This document shows, one piece after another, positions 51,631 through 62,907 of a DNA stretch of 64,000 nt. Source of the stretch: Tritrichomonas foetus. Lineage: Eukaryota > Parabasalia > Tritrichomonadida > Tritrichomonadidae. Position numbers and translations under genes: made by a program. The first letter of the stretch is position 1. Each line of letters starts with the position of its first letter. Below the pieces are notes generated by a model. That model was not told where the DNA came from. It made no database searches and saw only the letters and a list, made by a program, of their open reading frames with translations. The stretch covers positions 55,604 through 119,603 of the forward strand of contig MLAK01001271.1 in the NCBI GenBank assembly GCA_001839685.1, read 5' to 3'.

Positions 51631-52518
51631 ATGAGTTCGAATCGAGGACGAAAACCCAGAAAAACACCAGAATTTTTCCATGAACAATTGAATCTTTCAT
51701 TCGAAGAACTCGGCCTCATTCGAAGGGCTGCTCTCGGATTGCTTCCTTATGTGATTGATCCAGAGAGTCAATTTCCTATTCACCTCTCGCCATTAAAATC
51801 ATCACGAAACTATATTTTTTCTGATAAACTCACTAAAAACGACTCAGATCGAATAGAACTATCGCATATTGAAAATGGGAATTACGACAGAGTTACACTC
51901 GATTCAGGATATCGCCTATGTCGTGCATCAAGACGTTTACAGCTTGACCAAAAATACTACTGGGAATTTCATTTCTGTCCAGAAAGTCATCCCGATAGTC
52001 ATCTTCGAGTCGGAATCGCCACAACAAAAGCCGATATGGAAGCTCCAGTTGCTGTTGATCAAGAAGGTTACTGTTTTCGGGATTTAGGTGGATCATATCA
52101 CAACGGCCACAGAAATCATAATGCATCATTAACGGAAACCTTCAAAATTGGCGATATTATTGGAATAGGTTTCGTTCCTAATGAAAAATCAATTTCTCTT
52201 CAACTTTTTATAAACGGAATCGATAAAGGCATCTTTTTCGATAACATTGAAAAAAAACTAAAATGGATTCCGTCACTTTCTATTTTCAAAAATGCTGTTG
52301 TGAAGGCAAATTTCAAGCGTCCATTCGCGTTTGATCCTGGGCAGGATTGGGGCGCCCCATATGATATGAAAAATGAAGATATGAATGATTGCTTCATTGA
52401 TGTTTATCAGCTTTGCCATATTATGAAAACTGAAATTTCTTGTAAAACTGAAGACAAGGACTGTTATTTTGAAGCAATGGATAAAGCATTAATTCCGGCT
52501 CATTTAATGGCCATTTAA
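51631..52518 (+). CDS. ASH2L-like SPRY-domain protein
   Basis: Probable subunit of a COMPASS-type histone H3K4 methyltransferase complex. 295 residues. A basic N-terminus (SSNRGRKPRKTPEFF) leads to a SPRY domain at about 75-250. Recognisable features: DRVTLDSGYRLCRASRRLQL, YYWEFHF, SHLRVGIATTKADMEAPVAV, YCFRDLGGSYHNGHR (the segment corresponding to the ASH2L APLGYD...YSWRS stretch), FKIGDIIGIGFVP and FINGIDKGIFF. There is no PHD or winged-helix part, so it is a short form. The SPRY domain of ASH2L binds RbBP5. A generic SPRY protein cannot be excluded. ATG at 51631. Shares a 265-bp divergent promoter with POLE2. Confidence 0.75.
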   Translation: MSSNRGRKPRKTPEFFHEQLNLSFEELGLIRRAALGLLPYVIDPESQFPIHLSPLKSSRNYIFSDKLTKNDSDRIELSHIENGNYDRVTLDSGYRLCRASRRLQLDQKYYWEFHFCPESHPDSHLRVGIATTKADMEAPVAVDQEGYCFRDLGGSYHNGHRNHNASLTETFKIGDIIGIGFVPNEKSISLQLFINGIDKGIFFDNIEKKLKWIPSLSIFKNAVVKANFKRPFAFDPGQDWGAPYDMKNEDMNDCFIDVYQLCHIMKTEISCKTEDKDCYFEAMDKALIPAHLMAI

Positions 52519-52830
52519 TTCCAAAGATGCTCAATTACTCATAATTGTCACCATTTTTTTCATGAATTTGTTATTGTAATTCTCTTGTTTTGTAATTCTT
52601 TTGTTTTGTTATTAATTGATTTACAATTCTACTTGATGTAGTTTTGTTTTTATTATATATTTGTTTTATAAAATATACAGCATGTAAAATTATCTGTTTC
52701 TTTTGTTGATTATAAAATCGTTTGTGCAATAAAAAATGTATGTCTGCCGAAAAATTTAATATGAATGATGAAAAAAATGAGTAAAATCCGATTTTGATTT
52801 ATTAAATAACATGGTATCATATTAATTGAT
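52519..52830. other. Convergent 3' spacer
   Basis: AT-rich. Contains a short local repeat (TTGTAATTCT, twice, around 52575-52600). Nothing else. Confidence 0.5.
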
Positions 52831-55800
52831 TCATATAGGAATATAATATACAAACATGCTTCCTATATATGTTACTTCAATTTCTCCTAATTCCCTAACA
52901 TCATATGTAGAATTAAAGATATATTCATATGTAGATCGAGAGAGAATAATTCCATTATTAGGTGCAACTTTAACAAAACTTTTCGTAAAATCTATAACAT
53001 CTCCAAATATCTCGAGAGAAGGAATCTTATTCATCACTAGTACTCCTCCATTAATTGGCCCACCAGTAATGATTCCAATCTTTAATATCATTTCATTCTT
53101 CTTATATTCTGACAGTGTTTTAATATAAGAAGATATGTCCAATGCAAAATCAATTATTTGATTTGCAGAAATTTCATTACAAGTATCATCTAAAAGTCCA
53201 GAAATAGCAATAAAAACATTGAAATCTATATCAACATAATCTATCTTGTCATATTTATGCTGTGCTTCTTTTATATATTTAAATAAATCTGAATAATGGG
53301 TGAATTCATTCTCTGATTCAATCAAAATAGCCATTACGGTGGAATTTTTTGATTGAAATGCAATTGTGTTTGAGCGGGTGGGATCTTTATGAACAGCTAG
53401 TATTGATTCAGGAATTATCATACTTATTAATTTATCTCTATGATGATGTTCCTCATGAATTTGATTGTTTAGAGATGTTTCTATTGTTTTATCTTGAATA
53501 CAAGCGAAAGTATGATTGTTCAGAATGATAAAATTAATACATAGAGATTTCTCATTCAAATTAATGAGATGTGGTTTATCATCAACAAAATCCAATTTAC
53601 TAATGTCATTTAATAAGTATTGTCCAGTTTTATTGATCATGATAATATTTCCTTCTGAGTCAAGTTTGGCTAAACCATGAGGGAAATTTGATAATACCTT
53701 ATAAAAGTAATAATCATCAAGAGAGGAAATATTCCTTTCCTTAAGATTGTATTGACCAGATAATATTTCTGTGATGTATTGACTTTGAATCACAATTTGT
53801 GGAGGTGCATGAAGAAGTAATTTTAAAGCAGATAAGAGTGTGCCTTTTAAAGTTAATAAAGCATATATAGCAAGAAATCCAAAAATAATTCCAATAACTA
53901 CGAGCATTGATGTGATTGAATAACAAATGGCAACTTTATCAGTAATCAGCTCAGAAACTGTTCCAGCAAAACTCCAATATAATTTTTTAACAAATCCAGG
54001 ATAAAAATGAACATAAAATATATTCCAGATATCTTTTAAATTTCCGTCATTAGGATTCAATGTTTCATTAATTTCAACAGTCGTTGAGTATAACTTTTTC
54101 ATCATTTCCATTGCATAAAGATACATTAAATCATATGGCAATGAAGTATAGAGCTCTTGAACTGAAGATAAATTTTCTGGGTAATGTGGTTCTTTTAACA
54201 AAGATTTGAAAACAGTTTTAGTAGTTATGACAATTGGATCACTGTTTTCTGTGGAGTTTCCAAAATATAAAATTCGGAATTTCTTTAGAGAACCTTGATA
54301 AACTGAGTTAAAAGTATTATTCATACTCTCAACCACATCAGATGGAAAGTGTTCTCTATCTGAATAGATCGCAAGAGTCAATGCAGATGTTAGAGCATCA
54401 ACAATAGAGGAAACAATTGTTTCAATATGAGGTGTAGATTTCATATACGAATTTGCCCCAGATGTGTATAAGTTAAATGAAAAATATATAAATAACGATT
54501 CAATTATGGATACAATAATACAAAGGATAACGAACATAAAAACAAATTGATTTTTTGTTCCATGATTTGCAGTTTGAAATGTAGCATAGATTTTTTCATC
54601 ACTAGTCTTCCTTTCAATTAATTCTTCAGAGGAGAGCAATTGAGATAGTTGTTGAGAAATATTTATACAATGGTTTTCTGACATATCGACTTTTTGGATC
54701 ATTTCCTTTAGTGTGCTTCTGGGTAATGCAGTAAAACAACCATATATTTTCTTTTGACTACTTATGATCCATCTACTAAAAAAAATTGTTATAATTATAT
54801 TGATTAAAGGAATTAGGATCATTGTTACAATTTGAATTATATAAATTAAATTTTTTGTGGAGTCAGTTTGCGAGTTGAGGAAGGCCATTAAATTATCACT
54901 TATCTCTAAAAGATACTTGGAAATAATAGGAGAATTGCCAATAACTATTGCGAAATGGCGTGATTCCGTCTCTATTGATGCTTCATCTTCATTTGCAATA
55001 GTAAGTAATGTGTGAAGGATAATCAAAAGTTCATCAAACAGAGTTCGGTTTACTGCTCTTGAACTATTCCATGAATCATATTCAATAAAGGTAATCTGAT
55101 CAGTATATAATAAATTTTGGGCAAATGCTAAATATTTATTGCTTGGAGATGATAAAGAAAATATATAATGAGAGTCAAGAGAGCTAATTGCAATATTTGT
55201 CAGATATGAAAGTTGATCTTTCGTATTACAATTTCCACCCAAATCAACTGGAATTGATGAATCTGGATAGCATAGTGGTTCAATTTTATTTATTAGCTCA
55301 ATTCTATATCTTACACATAAAATACAAACAATTAATGCCTTGGATCTAATCTGTGAGATAACGGTTAAATAAAGGGATGGATCGGAAATTAAAGCTGATA
55401 AAAATGACTGCATTGCAAGTAAGGTAATAAATATTCCGATTAATGCTATGCCAATAGTGATAATAATGAAAAGGATGGAATAACGGATCGATGGAATAGT
55501 CAATGTTTCTATTGAAGACTTAATTTGTGCATGAACAGAGAGGGAATCAGTTGATAAATCAGTGGGGAAATCATCAGTTATTATTTCATCATTTATACCT
55601 GGAGAAGCCTGTTCATAATTAACTAAATTTGTCTGAGAAACATTGAGTTTTTGAGGAAGTTTTGGGAAATACAATCGTCCATATATACATGGCTGGTCTA
55701 TTGAAGGTAATCGACCAATTTGAGCAAGTTTTGCTAGTTCACGCAGTTTCTCATACTCCTGGTAATCTGCCAAAACATCTTTGGCATACATTGCCTGAAG

Positions 55801-57324
55801 TAACAAAGCATGATGATTTATTGAATAATAAGATCTGATATTTAAAAATTTGAGATTAATTTGTTCAATTAAAATCGTAGCTTTCTCAAACAAAGGAAGT
55901 AAACTTAGACTATCTCCGTTTACTGCAGATTCCCAAGATGTTTTTATTCTATTTTTTGCAGTAGAAATTAATTGTGAAATTACACGTATTTTCTTTTTCA
56001 GTTCTGGTGATAGAGTATTGTCACGCCTCATTAAAATCGAATTAGCTTGTATTGAAACATATTTATAAATATATTTTCTGCATTTACTCTTTTTAAGGTT
56101 AAGAATAATCCATGATAATTGATGTGTTTCTTCAGGATAAATTGATATAAATTTTGCAAAAAGAATTAGAATGATTGAATTCTCAGGATATTGATCAAAT
56201 GCATCTTTGAAGATGTGAAAAGTAAGACAATAAGGATGAGCATTGAGAAATCCATATGTTACCATTTTAATGAAAATATGAGATGCTTTAATCTGATCAA
56301 ATTTTGATGTATCTCTTTCAACTTGATCCAAAGTAATAATTGCATCAATCATAAGTTTATTTTGAATTCTCGCAGACACAAAATAACTTAAAAACCATAC
56401 AACTATAAGAATTAATGGTAAATATAAAGGAACTTCTTTCTTTAGGATGTTAAAAATGCAAAGTGATATAGAAATAACAATGGAAGTGATGATGGTAGAA
56501 ATAAATGAGTTTACTTCCAAAGATTGAATCAGCCTACCGAAAAAATAAACTGAACAAAAAATGAGAATATAGCATAGTAGAAAGACAATATTCATGATGA
56601 ATGGCATTTTTTGGGTTGATTCAATTACCGATAAGCCAGAAAGAATGGGTATAAGACTATTGAGAATTGAATGGGGAAACTGACGTACTGTTGTAAAGGG
56701 GATTGGAAAAAAGAATATAGAAACTGTATTAATAAGAATATAAATTATGATCATTACTAGAAATAGGAAATATGTACCAATTGATAATATGAGATCATCT
56801 ATTTGGAAACTTCCGTGAATCATTAAGGTTGTGACACATCCAATAGCAATAGGAGTAAATATCTGATTCAACATAATGAAAAATATATCAATAAAATATA
56901 GTAAAGCCTTAGGCAACTCTGAATTCTTTGAAAAATAATATGATGAATAAAGAAAAATTATGATTTGAATTACATATATGATTAAAAATAACCAGCCAAC
57001 TACTCTATAATAAATTAAAGGACAATCAATGGGAATAAATTGATGACATATTGATAGAATTCTCATAACAATATAAATAGTAGTCCCTTTTGGATATAAA
57101 ATTTTATTTCCTGGACATAAGGCTGGTGTTGCCATTTGAATAAGGCGAATAAAATATACAACAGTTTTCAAAAACGGAAATATCGGAAATGATGCATATG
57201 CATAAGCGAAAAATTGCCAAAAATTGAGTTTAATTCGATGTCCTAACGATTTCCTTAAGAATGGAAGTGTTTTTATGTCTGATCCCGATGCTGTTGAATT
57301 TACGGAAATCGTTGATGATTCCAT
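52831..57324 (-). CDS. Pseudocyclase: transmembrane PAS-cyclase paralogue with lost catalytic motifs
   Basis: 1497 residues from the ATG at 57322-57324; the frame extends one codon via TTG. Same layout as the cyclase at 28088-32879: six to eight N-terminal membrane helices; the family block NAHPYCLTFHIFKDAF...IYPEETHQLSWI near 365-410; two helix-ectodomain-helix units; a PAS-like segment (FPHGLAKLDSEGNIIMI); and a C-terminal cyclase-like domain (about 1300-1497). The catalytic motifs are gone. FMDIVSFT became ILIESENEFTHY, CIGDCYMAAGG became VDIDFNVFIAISG, and INMAQQM became IDFTKSF. GIITGGPINGGVL and ELGEIEV remain, so the fold is kept. The full-length open frame argues for selection. It probably acts as a receptor or as a regulatory partner in a heterodimer. 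Very AT-rich codons. Confidence 0.88.
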   Translation of the reverse strand: MESSTISVNSTASGSDIKTLPFLRKSLGHRIKLNFWQFFAYAYASFPIFPFLKTVVYFIRLIQMATPALCPGNKILYPKGTTIYIVMRILSICHQFIPIDCPLIYYRVVGWLFLIIYVIQIIIFLYSSYYFSKNSELPKALLYFIDIFFIMLNQIFTPIAIGCVTTLMIHGSFQIDDLILSIGTYFLFLVMIIIYILINTVSIFFFPIPFTTVRQFPHSILNSLIPILSGLSVIESTQKMPFIMNIVFLLCYILIFCSVYFFGRLIQSLEVNSFISTIITSIVISISLCIFNILKKEVPLYLPLILIVVWFLSYFVSARIQNKLMIDAIITLDQVERDTSKFDQIKASHIFIKMVTYGFLNAHPYCLTFHIFKDAFDQYPENSIILILFAKFISIYPEETHQLSWIILNLKKSKCRKYIYKYVSIQANSILMRRDNTLSPELKKKIRVISQLISTAKNRIKTSWESAVNGDSLSLLPLFEKATILIEQINLKFLNIRSYYSINHHALLLQAMYAKDVLADYQEYEKLRELAKLAQIGRLPSIDQPCIYGRLYFPKLPQKLNVSQTNLVNYEQASPGINDEIITDDFPTDLSTDSLSVHAQIKSSIETLTIPSIRYSILFIIITIGIALIGIFITLLAMQSFLSALISDPSLYLTVISQIRSKALIVCILCVRYRIELINKIEPLCYPDSSIPVDLGGNCNTKDQLSYLTNIAISSLDSHYIFSLSSPSNKYLAFAQNLLYTDQITFIEYDSWNSSRAVNRTLFDELLIILHTLLTIANEDEASIETESRHFAIVIGNSPIISKYLLEISDNLMAFLNSQTDSTKNLIYIIQIVTMILIPLINIIITIFFSRWIISSQKKIYGCFTALPRSTLKEMIQKVDMSENHCINISQQLSQLLSSEELIERKTSDEKIYATFQTANHGTKNQFVFMFVILCIIVSIIESLFIYFSFNLYTSGANSYMKSTPHIETIVSSIVDALTSALTLAIYSDREHFPSDVVESMNNTFNSVYQGSLKKFRILYFGNSTENSDPIVITTKTVFKSLLKEPHYPENLSSVQELYTSLPYDLMYLYAMEMMKKLYSTTVEINETLNPNDGNLKDIWNIFYVHFYPGFVKKLYWSFAGTVSELITDKVAICYSITSMLVVIGIIFGFLAIYALLTLKGTLLSALKLLLHAPPQIVIQSQYITEILSGQYNLKERNISSLDDYYFYKVLSNFPHGLAKLDSEGNIIMINKTGQYLLNDISKLDFVDDKPHLINLNEKSLCINFIILNNHTFACIQDKTIETSLNNQIHEEHHHRDKLISMIIPESILAVHKDPTRSNTIAFQSKNSTVMAILIESENEFTHYSDLFKYIKEAQHKYDKIDYVDIDFNVFIAISGLLDDTCNEISANQIIDFALDISSYIKTLSEYKKNEMILKIGIITGGPINGGVLVMNKIPSLEIFGDVIDFTKSFVKVAPNNGIILSRSTYEYIFNSTYDVRELGEIEVTYIGSMFVYYIPI

Positions 57325-58956
57325 CAAAATCCACTTTTTGTATATTTAGAATGCATCAAAAATTGCTTCGAAATTTTTTTACATTTTATTTCGGAGAAAT
57401 TGATGAATATTTTCAATGTAAAAGATATAAATGAATGATAGCAATAATTCAAGTTATACTAGTATCGAATGATGGTAACGATACCAATATGAATCATTAT
57501 GAATCATAATAAATGAAAGATAATAATAGTAATAACAAGTAAAAATAGATATACATTAGAATAATATAGTATTTAATATAATAATATGGCCTCTTTTGAT
57601 GAAAGCATAAGAAAAATAAATCCTAATTCAAATTGTGAAAATAATGTTTGAATATAGATAAGGATTTTTTATATGCATAGAAAAACCGAATCATAATACT
57701 TTTTTAGAAGATTCCAAACACATCGTATAAAGATATTTTGAATCAACTTTTTCTCCAGACAGGATAAGTTTCTTGAAAAAAGAAAAACACTGCATCGTTA
57801 CATACTAGATAGACTATCGATATATGATTATTAAATTGTTCAGCAGCTTGGTCACTTGACAATTTCGAAAAATGATATTGGATTTTTTTTCAGTAAAAAA
57901 TTATTAATTTGATTTAAATTTCATAGTATAATCTTATTTATATTTAAATATTATGAATATATAATTAATTTGAAGTTTAAATGGTTTTAAAGGGTAGAAA
58001 AAATAATAATTTCTAAAACCGTGGTTTTTCAATTTTTCAGGATCTCTAACCCCAAACCCTAATTATTTTTGATATAATTTATTTTTATCAAGTGAAATTA
58101 AGAAAATAATGAATAGGCCGTTCTGTACACCAAAGAGTTTTTTTATTTTTGAATTTTTACACATCATCTGCTTAATATTTTCTAATTTTTTCGAGTATAA
58201 TTACAAATAAATACCATGTATATTTATGATAGACCACTTATTTTTGAACACTCATATTCTAACACAACATTCTTTTCTGAAAAAAATTGAATAGAAAATG
58301 AAATAAAATTCCTAAAAAACTCGAATTTTCATTATTTCGCGATAATTCTTCGTAGAATTTCAATAAATATAATATAATATAAATATATCACATTTTCAAA
58401 GTATTCCTCTGCTTCTACCAATATCTGTAAAAAAGGATGTTTTTTGGTGAAACTTTTTGAATGTCTATTCAATTTCCCCAAACTTCAAAAAATCACAGAA
58501 AAAACAATCTTTATTTGCAATATATTATTGCCAATTTATTAACCATATAATGTCAATATCAAATAAAAATTAATTTTCAAAAAAAAGTTATTCGCACCTT
58601 CTGAAAAATGAATTTTAGAAAAAAAAATGTTTCATAAAAAAAGTAATTTTTCGAAAATGCTTGGTAGAAATTCCTTAAAAATAGCACATTTATTCTAGTG
58701 AAAGTTACCTACACATCATATAAAAAAATGAGATCAATCTTGGGTCAAAAAGCGATCTTTATACGATGTTTCCAAACTTTAGATAAAAATGTGATCATTC
58801 ACTCATGCTCTCAATTCATTTTATACGACATTTATGGTGATGAAAAAATGATAAAACAACCATTTCACTGTTTAAACGATTATCAAAACGTACTTTTGAT
58901 GATTCAGGGAAAATCCCCAATTTTCATAATTTGTACGTTTACAGAAAAAGAAAAAC
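57325..58956. other. 1.6-kb AT-rich spacer
   Basis: Divergent promoter region between the pseudocyclase (-) and the coiled-coil gene (+). Extremely AT-rich with many A/T runs. TCATAATT at 58924 could be the coiled-coil gene initiator. No gene or repeat supported. Confidence 0.55.
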
Positions 58957-59862
58957 ATGAAAACACGAACCCCATTAAAGGAAAATAGAAACGATAATCA
59001 ACTTTCCGAAACGCCCAAACTCAAAAACATCTCTAGTCCATGCAATAGTATTTCCACTCCAACAGACAAAAAGAACTCGAAATCAAAATCAACAATAAAG
59101 AAAGAAATGAAGAATATTGAAAAGGAAATCGAAGCTAGGCTTCGCCTTCAGTTACGTGTTGAATATTCCCAAAGATATCATCAATTGCAGGACCAATATG
59201 ATCAAGAAATTATGAGTTCTTCGATTAATATGAGCTCATCCTTTTTCGAGAATTATTCCATGTTCTCTACTTCGCAAAACTATTCAGTCGATTCCTTCGA
59301 TATCCATAATAGAAATCAAAAAATTGAAAATGAAATCCAAGAACAAAAGCATAGACATAAAATCCTTCTTGATGAACAGCAAAAGAACTTGCAACTGCTT
59401 GAAAAAGCGAAAGAAGAATTATCGAATTTGCTCTCAATTCAAGAGCAGCTTCAAGATGAGCAAAGATTTTTATCAACTCAAATCGGTGAGGCCTACTCTA
59501 GACATTCTGATCTCAGAATCGAACTTGCAACACTACGTGAGCAAAGGGAAGAAGGCCAACTTGATAAAAATGAAAATATTAAAGATTTCTCATTTTCGAC
59601 TCCAACATCGATGAAGAATCAAAATGAAAATGATGAATTAATGAAAGATATTTGTATTGAGAATCAAATAAATAATAGGGAAATTAATAATGCAAGAAAA
59701 TGTTCACTTCGATCCACTCCAAAAAGATTGAGTTCTAAATTTAATATTATTAATCTTGATCAAGATGATGATTATTCTGATAATGATGATAATAACAACC
59801 TTCAAAATGACACTAAGGTTCTCAACAGTAATCAAAAGATTGTATACCCACCAAAGTTTTAA
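58957..59862 (+). CDS. Coiled-coil protein of unknown function
   Basis: Not recognised. 301 residues. The N-terminus is rich in Thr-Pro and Ser/Lys (TRTPLKEN, SETPKL, ISTPTDKK), resembling proline-directed kinase sites. A helical, coiled-coil stretch (about 50-90) and a longer one (about 120-205; QKIENEIQEQKHRHK, then LLSIQEQLQDEQRFL) follow. After more SxP/TP sites (FSTPTSMK, LRSTPKRL) comes an acidic Asp/Asn tail ending YPPKF. This suggests a cytoskeletal or cell-cycle scaffold, but that is only compositional inference. ATG at 58957; TCATAATT lies about 30 nt upstream. Confidence 0.7.
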   Translation: MKTRTPLKENRNDNQLSETPKLKNISSPCNSISTPTDKKNSKSKSTIKKEMKNIEKEIEARLRLQLRVEYSQRYHQLQDQYDQEIMSSSINMSSSFFENYSMFSTSQNYSVDSFDIHNRNQKIENEIQEQKHRHKILLDEQQKNLQLLEKAKEELSNLLSIQEQLQDEQRFLSTQIGEAYSRHSDLRIELATLREQREEGQLDKNENIKDFSFSTPTSMKNQNENDELMKDICIENQINNREINNARKCSLRSTPKRLSSKFNIINLDQDDDYSDNDDNNNLQNDTKVLNSNQKIVYPPKF

Positions 59863-60816
59863 AAATTAATTCATTTCTTTTACTAAGAAGTCAGATATCA
59901 TGAATGATCACACTCTTGTTAAGTCTTCATCAGAATTATATTTTGAGAAAAAGACTCAAAACCAGTTTTGAATCCCTATCTAAATCATATTAAAATATTA
60001 CTTTTTTATATCTCACACTCATGCTTTTTATTCATGTATTTGTTTGTGCTTTTATTAATACTATAATAAAAAATAACCTAACACGGTGGTACATCAACAC
60101 AATCAAACTTCAATCATTATCAATTTTTGCAAATCAGCTCATTTGAGTCCCTGCTCATGATTAAATGATAATCCACTCTTGTGGTTTACTCACAATTAGT
60201 ATAAAAATAAATATTTATTAATCTAAACAAAGAAGAGAGAAAAGTGTTATGATGCTCTTTTTATTTCATTTAGAACATTTTCTAGCTTTATCTGGTCGTT
60301 CATCAGTTTCTATTTAACTTCCAGAAATAAAGACGACTGGATATTGAATTTTTCACATATTGAAAATTATAAAAATTTATGTTTCGTTTTACTTCTCTAA
60401 TTTAGAGGATACTAAGAATATATATAGTATTTTTATATACAATATTTAATATTAATCCTTAGATTCATATTTATGATACAAATAAAAGAGAATACAAGAA
60501 GAAAAAAGAGTTATATTTTTTGATGCCAATAATTTCTATGTTTTATTTTATCAAGAATTCAATAATATCAGAATCAGATTATTGAAACATGAACCGATTT
60601 TTCAGAATATTCAGAAAATTTTCTAAAAGCTCTTTGGAGAATTCTAGAATTCTATTTCAAAAAATAAAAATAATATAACCATAATATTGCTAATTTTTTT
60701 CTACGGATATAAACTACTCAATGATTCATAGAAAAAGTACGAAAACACAAACAAAGAATTCAGAGAAAAAGTTCTCGTCTTTTGATTTAAATAAAATTAT
60801 TGAATGCCAATGTAGA
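59863..60816. other. AT-rich spacer left of element copy 2
   Basis: 3' region of the coiled-coil gene, then AT-rich DNA. No feature recognised. Confidence 0.5.
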
Positions 60817-60824
60817 GGAAATAC

Positions 60825-61920
60825 AGATGTATACAAACTAACTAGCTCTAGATGTAGAAGACTATTGAGAGATCTAAATGAATAATTGTTGATATTATTG
60901 TCATCTAAATATTATTTAATTGTAATCCTATTAATAATATATAAATATTATAATTTAAAAATCAAGATACAGAGAAAACCAAATCCAAAAAAAAATTGTG
61001 AGAAAAAAATAAACCCCACAGAAATTTCTGAGAATTATAGAGATAAAAAGTGATTTTATAGCATTAATATCTTGATTATTTCTTATCATAAATCGTGCTT
61101 TTTATTATCATATGACCCTCCATCGAAAATTATAATGTTTTCCAAAATACAAAAATGAAGTATAAAAAAAATATTAATAATTTTGATATAAATAAAAAAA
61201 ATTTAGGCATCAATGAGAAGATTACGAATGTTTTGCCATCTAAATGGCGAGTCATCAGAAAATTCACTTGGCATTGAGTCTGGAAAAAAACATATTGTAT
61301 TCCATTTTTCTTGATTTGGTCTTTCAATCGTTGTATCTGTATCCCTGCTTGAGAATGTGCTGTTGAGGACTGCCAGTCTATTTTCTTCATATACTAAAAT
61401 TTTATGACAGAAAAGATTTCAATACATTCATATTTGTCAAATGGAAATTGAATTAATTCANCATCACTGAGTTAAAACTATCAAAATTTTCGCGATTTTT
61501 AATTAAAAATCGATAGAAGAAGTGTAAATAGAATTATGGGAAGCAGTATTATAATCTTTGTGATTCTTGGNAAAAAAGCTTCTCTCAATTTTTTTTTATG
61601 CTTTCTCCAAAATCGCTCTTTTTTCGGTTTAATTGTTGCAAAATTTCAAAACTATGAATAAATATGGCTCATAACTATAAAANATAGATTTAACAATTGA
61701 CTGAAAGCTGTTCACCCGAAAACTGAAACAATAGCTTCTTCAGAATCATTTTCGAAATATTTTTGAATTCGGCCATTTGCGAAGTTTGCGATAAGGGAAA
61801 TTTTCGTCATTCTTTTAGCTATTTGGGTTTTGATTTTTGACTGATGGTATTAAGTAATACTGATGATAAGGATCATTTTAGTGATTTCGTACGTTAAGAC
61901 TATTTGGTTTGTATACATCT
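60825..61920. mobile_element. Non-autonomous DNA transposon, copy 2 (1096 bp)
   Basis: Same element as 32977-34079, in the same orientation. Termini are AGATGTATACAAAC (60825-60838) and GTTTGTATACATCT (61907-61920). It is flanked by a different 8-bp duplication, GGAAATAC (60817-60824 and 61921-61928), which proves an independent insertion. Ns at 61461, 61571 and 61683 reflect unresolved differences between repeat copies. The right end is 66 bp from the lipase ATG. Confidence 0.93.
61130..61418 (-). pseudogene. Decayed reading frames inside element copy 2
   Basis: The 86-codon frame (61390-61130) and the overlapping second frame ending at the stop 61205-61203 match those of copy 1, with two visible substitutions. 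One changes the residue after FFQT from Arg to Gln. The shared disruptions show that decay came before duplication. Confidence 0.4.
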
Positions 61921-61986
61921 GGAAATACTGAAAATTTGTGAAATTGTTCAATTTTTTTTGAAAAGAATAATCCTGCAAAAAAGATA

Positions 61987-62907
61987 ATGAAGATTCAGAA
62001 GTTCAGCGCTACTTTCATCGCTCTTATCCAGCTCTGTGCCAGACTTGCTCAAGCTGCTTATGATGGCAACATTGATACTAAATACCAAGGTCAAATTCTT
62101 TACTCAAATCTTGATTGCCGAAAAGAAAAACCAGTTTTCTACATCTTCAAGCTTGATGGCGTTCTTTATGTTTCAACAAGAGGATCAAGTGATGCTGCTG
62201 ATTTTGCAACAGACGTCATTTTTGAAGAAACTAAAACAGATTATGGAATTTTCCACACTGGATTTTTCGATGCTGCTTCTTTCGTTTACGATTCCCTCAA
62301 GAACTACTTGGATGACTCTACAGAAGTTAGGCTTGTTGGCCACTCATATGGTGCTGCCGTTTCTCAAGTTTTACATGTTATGCTTCATCGCTATAATCCA
62401 TCAGTTCGCGTGACTTCATTCGCTTTCGCACCAGTCCCATCAATGAACCAAATTGCAGACGACGAAGTCAGAGACGACATGTATGCTTTCGTTAACGATG
62501 ATGATATAATTCCAACATTATCCATTCCAAACTGCTACAAAAAGTTCACCTTCCTCTTCCCAACACTTCACAACATTCCATCCGATACAATCATTGAAAA
62601 AGTTGATGGTTTACTCAAGATCATCAAATTCACATCAATTCTTGATGAAGGAACCTTCAACATGATTTGGGATGCTGTGCCAATAATTGTGATTAATGCC
62701 AAGGCATACGAAGAAGACGTTCCGAAGTATGTTCGTTACGTTTCTGGAAAAGTCTATCAGCTTAAGGCTGGACGTCCAAAGGCACTCAGTAGGGCCCTCA
62801 TCAATCAGGAAATCTTCCTTGATGAGCTTTCTGTTACACTCAACTGCATCAGTGACCACTTAATGGCAAACTACATCAAAGTCGTTGATGAAATTATCGA
62901 AGGATAA
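61987..62907 (+). CDS. Secreted class 3 lipase
   Basis: Predicted triacylglycerol/phospholipid hydrolase of the fungal-type lipase family. 306 residues. Residues 1-23 form a signal peptide (hydrophobic, ending ARLAQA). The oxyanion-side motif is VSTRGSSDAADFATD. The nucleophile elbow GHSYGAA carries Ser120. The acid is Asp173 in VNDDDIIPTL and the base is His291 in SDHLMANYI, so the triad is complete. Codon use is C-biased compared with neighbours, suggesting strong expression. The gene begins 58 bp after the right target duplication of element copy 2, leaving little native promoter. No TCA(C/T) initiator is seen there; TCAATT at 61948 is the nearest. A degradative or virulence role is inference only. 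Confidence 0.92.
   Translation: MKIQKFSATFIALIQLCARLAQAAYDGNIDTKYQGQILYSNLDCRKEKPVFYIFKLDGVLYVSTRGSSDAADFATDVIFEETKTDYGIFHTGFFDAASFVYDSLKNYLDDSTEVRLVGHSYGAAVSQVLHVMLHRYNPSVRVTSFAFAPVPSMNQIADDEVRDDMYAFVNDDDIIPTLSIPNCYKKFTFLFPTLHNIPSDTIIEKVDGLLKIIKFTSILDEGTFNMIWDAVPIIVINAKAYEEDVPKYVRYVSGKVYQLKAGRPKALSRALINQEIFLDELSVTLNCISDHLMANYIKVVDEIIEG

Noticed and set aside
58045..58063. CTAACCCCAAACCCTAATT, telomere-like
   Set aside because: A single irregular occurrence of 19 bp with no array; chance is sufficient.
58698..58988. 96-codon frame overlapping the coiled-coil gene start
   Set aside because: It begins at GTG, overlaps a better gene in another frame and has no recognisable motif.
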